A DNA stretch of 64,000 nt from Dendrobium chrysotoxum. Taxonomy: Eukaryota > Streptophyta > Magnoliopsida > Asparagales > Orchidaceae. Of this stretch, positions 56,561 through 64,000 are shown one piece after another; position 1 is the first letter of the stretch; each line of letters opens with the position of its first letter. Below the pieces are notes generated by a model. That model saw only the letters and a program-made list of their open reading frames with translations, searched no databases and had not been told where the DNA came from. Location of the stretch: assembly GCA_019925795.1 (NCBI GenBank), contig CM034307.1, positions 1,302,001 through 1,366,000 of the forward strand, given 5' to 3'. The translations under genes were made by a program, and so were the position numbers.

Positions 56561-57825
56561 GACCCTTCAAGTAAGGTATTGGACCAACCCGCACACTACT
56601 TGATTCATCATTTTTGTCCTTTTATGCATGGTTTATGTTGTGGGGGTCAACAATTTTGACTTAGTCAAATCCATTCAAAATCATATGTATTCCTTCAAAG
56701 CTTAAATATATAGCCTTAGGTCTCTTTCAAATCATCCCAACCAGCTCTTGAGGTCACTTGGCTGCCACCTCAGCAGTCCACTTAGACATTTACTAGTCAA
56801 ATGGTCAAAACAAGGTTAGGGAAGAATCAAGCTTGGTCAAATGACCTTCCAAACTTAATGTACTCCATTTAAGAAATCTCCAGCAGTCCTAATCAGCTTC
56901 TGGAAGTTTCTTAAGTTCTCCTAACCTATAAATTAGAGCTTAAGCCAACTACAGTGGTCCCAGACGGTTAGAAGAAGGACAAAAGGCTTTCCACCTCATT
57001 GTCCTTTATGTCCTTTTGATCCCCTGCCTTCCACCTACTCCCTGGACAGATGTCACCTATCTAAGAGCTCCCTTATTGAATCCTAGTCGCCCATTCAAGC
57101 ATAGGACATCTCAATAAGGGGAAAATACCCTAAGAAAGCCTCATTCTAACCCTAGCATTCTCTCACCATCTCAAGCCCTCCCCAGTCGAACTCCTATTTC
57201 GCTCAAGTTCTCCAGATCTCCCTGCACTTATTCCAAGCTCAGTCCAGCCGGTCAAGCTTCACCGGTGACGAGATCCCGGTGAATCTAGCTAGTTCCATCC
57301 AAGCAGCTGTTCCCCTCGATCCAGATGTTATCAAGCCGAGGAGTCTTCTACAAAAACTTGTGAGGACAAACTACAGTTTCAGAGAATCCAAGAAATCTAA
57401 AATCCATCGGTTAGTTTTCCTAAAATCCTAAACCCTAGGTAAAAATACTTAGATTAAATTAGATTTTAATTAAGCGCTTTTTAAACTTCAAAAACATATC
57501 CACATTAATGCTCTTCATTGACACAGTCTACGTTTAAAATTTTAAGTTAAATGGTTGAGTCGTTTGCGAGAACGGTCCAATAATCAAGTTCTAGGGTTCC
57601 TCCGCGTAGTCCATGCAGAAGAACGTTTTCTGGACCATTGATCGTTTGATCAACGCTCCAGATCACATTGTTTTAGTTTCTATCCTACCGGCGCGATCAG
57701 CTCCTCCGCTAAAATGGTCATCCGGCTGCATCTGGACCGTTGATTCAGAATGGCGGAAGATCTAATAGTTGGCGAAATCGACTGACGTGTTTAAGTGGCC
57801 GTGGGACCCAGCTCAGCCGCCATTA

Positions 57826-57873
57826 CAATCATTTGCAATGATTGCGCGGCGGCGCAATCATTGCAAATGATTG
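57826..57873. repeat. Perfect 22-bp hairpin with a 4-nt loop
   Basis: CAATCATTTGCAATGATTGC plus GC is exactly inverted after the loop GGCG. It lies next to a CACGTG motif (57913-57918) in the LTR-type repeat. The frames at 57791-58001 on both strands owe their repeated peptide to this palindrome and are not genes. Confidence 0.97.
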
Positions 57874-60163
57874 CCTGCCGCCATTGTTGTTCTAAGGGCC
57901 AATCCCACGTCGCCACGTGGCATTTCTGTCGCCGAAGGCTATTTAAATTTATTTTAATTATTTTTAATATGTTTTTAAACCTTAAAAAATTCAAAAATTA
58001 ATTTAAAATTAATTTTAAATCCAAATCTTAAGTATTTTATATCAAAATTTTTAGAAATTAAAATCTTTTAATTTAAAAATAAATTTATGTTAAAATATTC
58101 AATGTATTTCAAATAATTTTAAAAATATTTAATTTTAAATATTTAATTAATATTGAATTTAATATTAAATTAAATACTTTTAAAATACAAATATTAGTTT
58201 AAAAATATTTTAAACATCCTATGATATTATTTAAAAGTATTTTATTGCTGAATTAAATTAAATTTAAAATATTTTCTTTAAAATACTTTAAATAATTTTC
58301 ATTATTCTAATATTTTAATTAACATTAAAATTGATATTAAGTAAAAATATATATATTTTTTAATTTTTTTTATTTTCTTATAAAAGTTTTGATTTTAAAT
58401 ACTTTATTTAAATCATAATATAAAACTCAAATATTTTAAAAATAAAAGATAATTTAAAATATTTAATATTATTTAATATTTTAATTAAATATTTAAGTTA
58501 TTAATTAACTTTTCACTAATTGAATATTAAATCTTTTTTTTAATTCAAAATAAATTCATCTTTAATCAGAAAAATTAATATAATATTCCAAAAATTTTAG
58601 AAAATTAAATATTTTGTTTTAAAATTAATTTCAAAGTTTAAAATTTTAATTTACATTGATTAATATTAATTATTTAATTATCTTAATGTTTAATTATGGT
58701 ATAATTAAATATTAAATTAATTATTTTTAAAATTAAATTTTTTTTATTTTTAAATTACTTTGAAGAATTAGTGGATCTCTCAAACTATTTTAATTGATGA
58801 TATCTTTACTTATCTTATTTTAGAACTTATATTATTCTATATAGGTTTTATACATAAATATATTTTAAAATCCACTTTAAAATTATATATATTTAAATCT
58901 TTGAGCTTTGAGAGATCATATGGAATTTTAAGCATGGATTGAGCTATTTGAACAGATTTGATGTGGATGATTATTGAATAATTATCCTAATTATTCACTA
59001 ATCAATTTGTTAATTATTTGAGTTATCTTAATTCTTTGCATATTTAGGGTGCACACACCACCTAGTTTTAAGGCTCTCTTAGATTTAGGAATTGATTGTG
59101 TTTGTGCATATTCATGTATATGTTAAGCCAAGGGTTAGTGGAACTTTGATTTGAACCCATTTAACCTAATGACATCATTAAGGATAATAATTAAGGACTT
59201 TATTTAGAGAACTTAGAATAATTATATAAATTAGGATGCATGTTCTCTTGACTTGAAACTTGAATCATTTGAATGTAGTGACACTTTCAGCCATAGAAAA
59301 ATTATTCACTAAATTTTGAAGTCATTAAGCCCTTAATTAACTTAATCAAAATCAAAGCTTAATTAAGCCTTAAAATCTTCTATAAAATATAATAAATTAA
59401 TTTTAAACTCAAAAATTACACACAACCCCTCAAACTGACTAGAATTGAATCTTCAATCAATTAAAAATAAAAGCCCCTTGATTGGACATCAAATTTGATC
59501 TTAATTTAAGTTTAATTGAAATTGAATATTTAATTGAATTAATTAATTAAAAATTATTAAAAATTCTAAAAATCTCTCAAACACTTAAGAATCTCTTCTT
59601 TGGTCATTCCTGACTTTTGGAAGTTGATTTCAAGGTGTTTCAAAGTCATTTGGATTCAAATCATCAAAAGCCCCTTAATTAAACAAATTAAATAATTTAA
59701 TTAATTCAACAAACTTCAAAAATTCATAACTAATTCAAATAAACTCCAAATTGAGCAAACTAAAAGGCATTCAACTTCAATTAAAGTCTAATATTTATCA
59801 AAAATGTTAAGTTTCCAGAAATCAAACAAATTTGAAAAAGTCAACTTTTGGTCAAACCTAGTTCAAAATCAAGTCAAAACTTCAAACCTTCACAATAAAA
59901 TATTAAAAAATCTAATTTTAATGTACTTACAGTTTAACTGATCGTATTAAGGTCTAATATTTTAATAAAATATTAATATTCCAAAAAACACTTTAAATCA
60001 AAAAGTCAATTTTTAACCCCTTAATTAAATAATTAAAATAATCCAGAAATTTTCAAAATTTAATAATTAATTTAAAATTCTAGAAAATATTAAATTAATG
60101 TTTAAAACACTCAATCAACCCCTTAATACATAACAACCACTCCAAAGATAAAGTTTTTAGGAT

Positions 60164-60411
60164 GGACTACTCCGGGCTGCGGGGCTAAGTGCCTAAGGAG
60201 GCCTAGTTCCTCGAGCCTGGTGGCACAACGCCACGAATGGATTCTAAGGAGTGTTAAATTTAAAATGAATTGATTCCTAATGATTTAACTAAATTTGAAA
60301 TTCTCAATTCAAATACATTAACTTGATTTATCGGCTGGACTACTCCGGGCTGCGGGGTTACGTATCCTAAGGAGGCTCTGTTCCTCGAGCTTGGTGGCAC
60401 AACGCCACGAA
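60164..60411. repeat. Duplicated GC-rich block with a GTGGC-ACAAC-GCCAC hairpin
   Basis: A block of about 75 bp (GGACTACTCCGGGCTGCGGG ... TTCCTCGAGC ... GGTGGCACAACGCCACGAA) occurs at 60164-60237 and 60337-60411 in otherwise very AT-rich DNA. Both copies keep the 5-5-5 hairpin unchanged (60220-60234 and 60394-60408), while positions outside it differ. A third GC-richer island at 60521-60622 lacks the hairpin. Confidence 0.9.
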
Positions 60412-61259
60412 CCGATTAATAAAAAATTTTAAAAAAATAAGTTTTAAAAATTAGCAACCAATCAACTTTAATTAAAATTTATGTAACTTTCAAACTTAAT
60501 TAAACTCAAATCACTTAATTATACCGGGTACCACTGGGTAACCCAGGCCTACAAGGCTATTAAATTAGCCCCAAAGAAGATGAAATAAACTTCACGGCCT
60601 CGGTGTGCAACAAAGGTGGTATCTAATAAATAATTAAAATCAAGTTTAAAATTAATTTCAAACTATAAAGATTTAAACTTTAATTAAAATCTCCTTGAAG
60701 CCTTTTCAACCAACCAGAGCATTTAATAATTTCAACTAATGATCCTATTTAGGACATATCAAACCCACACAGCCTGCCTCACACACTTTAGATGGTTTGC
60801 TAGGACAACCAACTCTAGTCTTAGGCTAGGCCGGTGTTTACTTTTCTGATGTGTGCCGAATTTTTGAGTTTTCACTGCATGTTGTTTGCTAGTAGTAAAA
60901 TTATTTGATTGTTTATTTAATTTATGTACTCTAAGATATGATTGATTGTGCGTTAGATCTATCCCTATGTTAGGAATAATTTATACTAATTCAATCTTAT
61001 GCAGGTGGTCATGCTCATATAGGACATTAAATAAAAGAGGGCAAAATTATAAATATTAAATTGCACAATTGCTCCAGAGATTGCTAAGACCCCCTTTAAA
61101 ATTAAAAAGAGTATGGCCAAGCGTGGCTATGAATTTGAACATTTAAATTTCAATATATTAACTGCTTGGGATGTTAAATATTAACTATTGATTATTAGGA
61201 TAATCCTGCAGGTTGTTGAGTCTAGATTTTTAATTTTTATTGATGTAATTTAAATGTAA

Positions 61260-61560
61260 TTGAGTAGTAAATATTTAAAGTGTTTTGAGATGGGATATAA
61301 ATCTAATATGAAATTTAAAGAGAAAGGTGACACCCCTCAGGAGAGTCCCTCTTCATTTGAATATTCAGATTCAGATACTTTCAAGTATCCAAAGAGAAAA
61401 GATAACACCCCTACCCAGGGGGAGTTTCTTTTCATTTGGATATCCGGACCCGATGATCCAAGGAGTTCCAAAAAGATGAAGAAGTGAAGAACGAGAAGAC
61501 CCATTCTCAAAGTCACTTGAGTCTTAGGATTAGAAATTCGGGTTGTAGTCAATGGTACCC
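61260..61560. other. Non-coding stretch with a short internal repeat
   Basis: Two imperfect copies of a word like GATAACACCCCTACCCAGGG/GGTGACACCCCTCAGGAGAG followed by CTTCATTTGAATATTC-type sequence, about 77 bp apart. Open frames on both strands here have no recognisable domain. Confidence 0.4.
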
Positions 61561-61836
61561 AGCCACTTTACTTTTCCTGCAGACCCTGGGTTGTATAATT
61601 AAAAGGCACTTGCCTATGGACTTTCAATTTGAGTATTATATTTAATTAATTTGATTAATTATTGATGTGTTGATTGCGATTAAGAATTTGCCTACTTTTC
61701 TTAGTTTTTTGGCGATCTTGCATGTCGTATTTGATTTAGCCTGGAATCCGATCGGAGGCTCGTGAGGGTATGGTGTAACTATTTCTACTTTAATTAAAAT
61801 TAAAAACTTTATGCTTAGATAGAAACTCTAATGCCT

Positions 61837-64000
61837 TGTTGACCTCATTTTTGTATGAGGTCATTAGAGCCTAATCCAGACTTCAAATCAATCTTGAACT
61901 TGAGTCAATCCAAACCTTGATTCAGTTCTGACCTCGATCAAAATCCAGACTCCAGCCTAGTCCAAGATTCAAACCCTGGTTCAGATCTTGATCCTGCCTT
62001 TGATCTAGTTCAAATCACTTTCAAACACTTATGATCACTCCAAATGATCATGAATGATTGAGATGATTCAAATCCAGATACTTAAACTCAAGATCTATAT
62101 CAAATTCAGATTTCCAAATCCAGAATTCAAGGCTAAAGACTTGAGTCCTAAAAGCCTTTTTCAGGGAATTTTCAAACATTTCAAACCCCAGTCAAATGAC
62201 CTCCGATTCATGATCTGTCAGTTGCATACTGATTTGATACGTCTCTAGAGGCAAACCTCCAAGTTTGAGCCCATTTTGGAGTCTCTAACCCCAGAAACTA
62301 AATTTAAATCCAAAGGCTGTAAAACCTTCAAATATTTACGGCCTGTGCCACTGGACCCATTATTTTGGGAAATTTGACCTTGGAATTTCCCCCAAACCCT
62401 CTAATCACCTTTAGACCCTTGATATTGATGTGTTTAACATTAATCTACATCTTTTTGGACCCACCTCGACCCAGGATTCATCCGGGGTCAAAATGACCAA
62501 AATACCCTTTAAAGGGGTTTTTGGACTTTTGACCAAAATTTAACATCGTTCAACATTTTAAACTTTTGAAACCCCTTCCAATGAATGTTTTATGATATTT
62601 GAGACCCATTGAAATCAAACCCACTCCTTGGTTTGACCTGTTTGACCAAGTCAACTATGGTTGACCAAATCCACCTTTAACCCAACTATTGTTATTTTCA
62701 ACATTTGAATCCATCTCAAACCAATTTAATGCTTCAAAAACACTTGTTTGGACACTCATGACATGTCCAAAGATTTCCAAGTCAATCCTCCCTTGGGTTG
62801 ACTTGGTCAACCCATTTGGAGAGGTCAAAACCCTCTCCAATTTTATATATTCACTCAAAGTTTCAACACCATGGCCCCATGTCCCTTGATATTGACTCCT
62901 ACAGCATATTTGACTCCTCCCATGCATATCCTAGTCATCATTGACTAGTCAACAAGTCAAGGAGTAAAAAATCTTTGAGATGAGGCCCAAGTCATGGTCA
63001 TTTGACCATGCCACATGGACAAATCTTTTCCATCTCCCAAAACCTGCTCTAGACTGCTCAAAAGAGGTTAATTCCCCCTCCTAATTGACTTCTAATCCAG
63101 CCCCATTAACCAAGCCATGCCTTGGTTTAGCCAAATGGAGGAAAAGAGAGGTGGTCCCCCCCTCTTGGCTCAAGGCAATCCCTCTCAACCTCAGCCCTTT
63201 CTCCTGGTTTTGAGCTGCCCATGGGACACTTGGCAAGCATCTAAAGCACCTTTGATTAAATCCTAGCCATCCAATTCAAAAGCAATGGGTTAAGTGTAGG
63301 GATTTTGACCTAAGTGGGCAACTTACTCATTTTTCACCCTAAGTCCCAAACTCCAGCATCCCCAAGACTCTCCAGCAGCTCCCCACACTCTCCAGCACCT
63401 CCCAAGGCCATTCCAAGCCTTCCCCCACCATTTCCACCATTAAAACTTCCATTTTAGTGGAAAAGGAGAGAGAAAAGAGAGAAATACCTTCTCTCTTCGA
63501 TATCTTCAAATCCAGCCGTCAAAATCTGTTGGGGTCTTCTGCAAACTTGAGCATGGACAAACTACAAGTTCAGAGAGCCCAATAACACAAAAATCCACCG
63601 GGTAGATTGTAAGATATCTCAACTTTTAGGTAGAATTTCAATTTGAAACTGTACAAATTTTGCAATGCATGGAGCCTCCAAACTCCAGGCATTGCAAGAT
63701 CATGTTGCCCCCTAGCTACAGTTCAAATTTCGTTGAATTTCGTAGAGTATTTTGAAAGTTATGGGCGTTTAAAAATTTCAAGTTCGCGATCGGACGGCCC
63801 AGAAGCGGCCACGTGGCCAGGACGGACCGCGCGTCCGCTCCAGGACTCGAGCGCGGGTCCGCCTAGGCCGCGGGAGGCCACGTGGCTCGATCTGAGCCGT
63901 CGGCTCATCCCGCGGCCGAACCAACGGTCGGATCTTCGATCCGACGTGGTTAAGTGGTCGGCCCTAGGGCCGACATGTGTCTGGGACGCGGCGCCGCGCT
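61837..64000 (+). mobile_element. Long LTR-type repeat, copy B (runs off the window)
   Basis: The repeat begins TGTTGACCTCATTTTTGTAT and aligns with copy A from 48459. There is no coding content. The last 220 bp are GC-rich and hold G-box-type palindromes (GGCCACGTGGCC at about 63808, CCACGTGG at about 63880), an 8-bp hairpin around 63927-63945 and a perfect 18-bp palindrome GTCGGCCCTAGGGCCGAC at 63957-63974. It continues beyond 64000. Confidence 0.65.

Larger units (their letters stand above)
50111..56640. other. Non-coding block interrupting the long LTR repeat
   Basis: About 6.5 kb with no counterpart in copy B as far as the window shows. It contains a 150-bp direct repeat (51377-51650), a five-unit hairpin array (53433-53760), a Harbinger-like end (53990-54069), a tRNA thiouridylase fragment (about 54070-54540), an unassigned open frame (54642-55277) and a tandem repeat with a 145-bp period (55620-56560). 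It is probably a composite of several insertions; its outer borders are only approximate. Confidence 0.4.
56641..61836 (+). mobile_element. Long LTR-type repeat, copy A continued, and following AT-rich DNA
   Basis: Around 57345-57415, words such as GAGGACAAACTACAGTTTCA align with 63553-63605 of copy B. At 57785-57920, ACGTGTTTAAGTGGCC and CCACGTGGC correspond to ACGTGGTTAAGTGG at 63943. From about 57940 to 60160 the DNA is extremely AT-rich and gene-free. Duplicated GC-rich blocks follow (60164-60411), then mixed non-coding DNA to the start of copy B. I saw no gag, pol or clear primer-binding site, so whether 57940-61836 is LTR or internal region is open. Confidence 0.5.

Noticed and set aside
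57791..58001. Two opposite open frames sharing the peptide stretch IICNDCAAAQSLQMI
   Set aside because: The shared peptide is a consequence of the perfect palindrome at 57826-57873, not of two genes.
62054..62927. Open frames on both strands in copy B of the long LTR repeat
   Set aside because: The corresponding region of copy A does not keep these frames, as would be expected for a real gene.

Overview
This window is nuclear DNA of a flowering plant. The genes have GT-AG introns, the DNA is AT-rich, and most of it is plant transposable elements: Copia and Gypsy LTR elements, L1 and RTE LINEs, CACTA, Harbinger-like and hAT-like elements and MITEs. The recognisable host proteins are plant-type (RRS1, fatty acid 2-hydroxylase, a thaumatin-like protein). 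I cannot place the species; a monocot is possible, but nothing here settles it.

Host genes. (1) RRS1, a ribosome-biogenesis factor (+ strand, 2687-12148). Eight exons splice to an uninterrupted 322-residue protein although the introns are swollen by transposons. (2) A fatty acid 2-hydroxylase (FAH) relic (+ strand, about 24131-32626). It has a 5-prime UTR exon and four coding exons in compatible phase, but the second coding block and the C-terminal histidine-motif block are missing, and LINE and CACTA elements fill one intron. (3) A complete intronless thaumatin-like (PR-5) gene (- strand, 41138-41815) with all 16 cysteines. (4) A broken tRNA 2-thiouridylase (MnmA/TrmU-like) fragment (- strand, about 54070-54540).

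Layout. 1-1438: Copia remnant. 1439-2589: Harbinger-like element ending 97 bp before the RRS1 start. 2687-12148: RRS1, with a second, inverted Harbinger-like element, a Copia LTR and a MITE in its introns. 12149-17481: non-coding repeats and a Copia gag remnant. 17482-23513: a Copia LTR split by a 5.6 kb non-autonomous LTR retroelement (LTRs 17801-19581 and 21598-23391, target duplication GTAGC/GTATC). 24131-32626: FAH relic containing an RTE LINE (26797-27884) and a CACTA element (28312-32243, target duplication TTG). 32750-33410: Copia remnant. 33479-36046: small CACTA-like element (target duplication TAA) split by a solo LTR with a GC-rich minisatellite. 36556-37780: hAT-like element and two head-to-tail MITEs. 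38311-40590: L1 with ORF1 but no ORF2. 41138-41815: thaumatin-like gene. 42676-43229: hAT-like element. 45590-48411: L1 relic, cut by a CACTA end at 48412, itself cut by a long LTR at 48459. 48459-64000: very long, essentially non-coding LTR-type DNA with two diverged copies of one LTR, starting at 48459 and 61837, plus tandem repeats.

The most unusual theme is that several unrelated long LTR-type regions carry iterated short palindromes: ATCGTAC-A-GTACGAT in the 17.8-23.4 kb element, CCGAC-CTTC-GTCGG in the solo LTR, CACGCT-N5-AGCGTG with compensatory changes at 53.4-53.8 kb, GTGGC-ACAAC-GCCAC at 60.2-60.4 kb, and a perfect 22-bp hairpin at 57.8 kb. No prokaryotic operon, CRISPR array, rRNA or tRNA gene was seen. 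All splice sites were read by eye and have no transcript support here.
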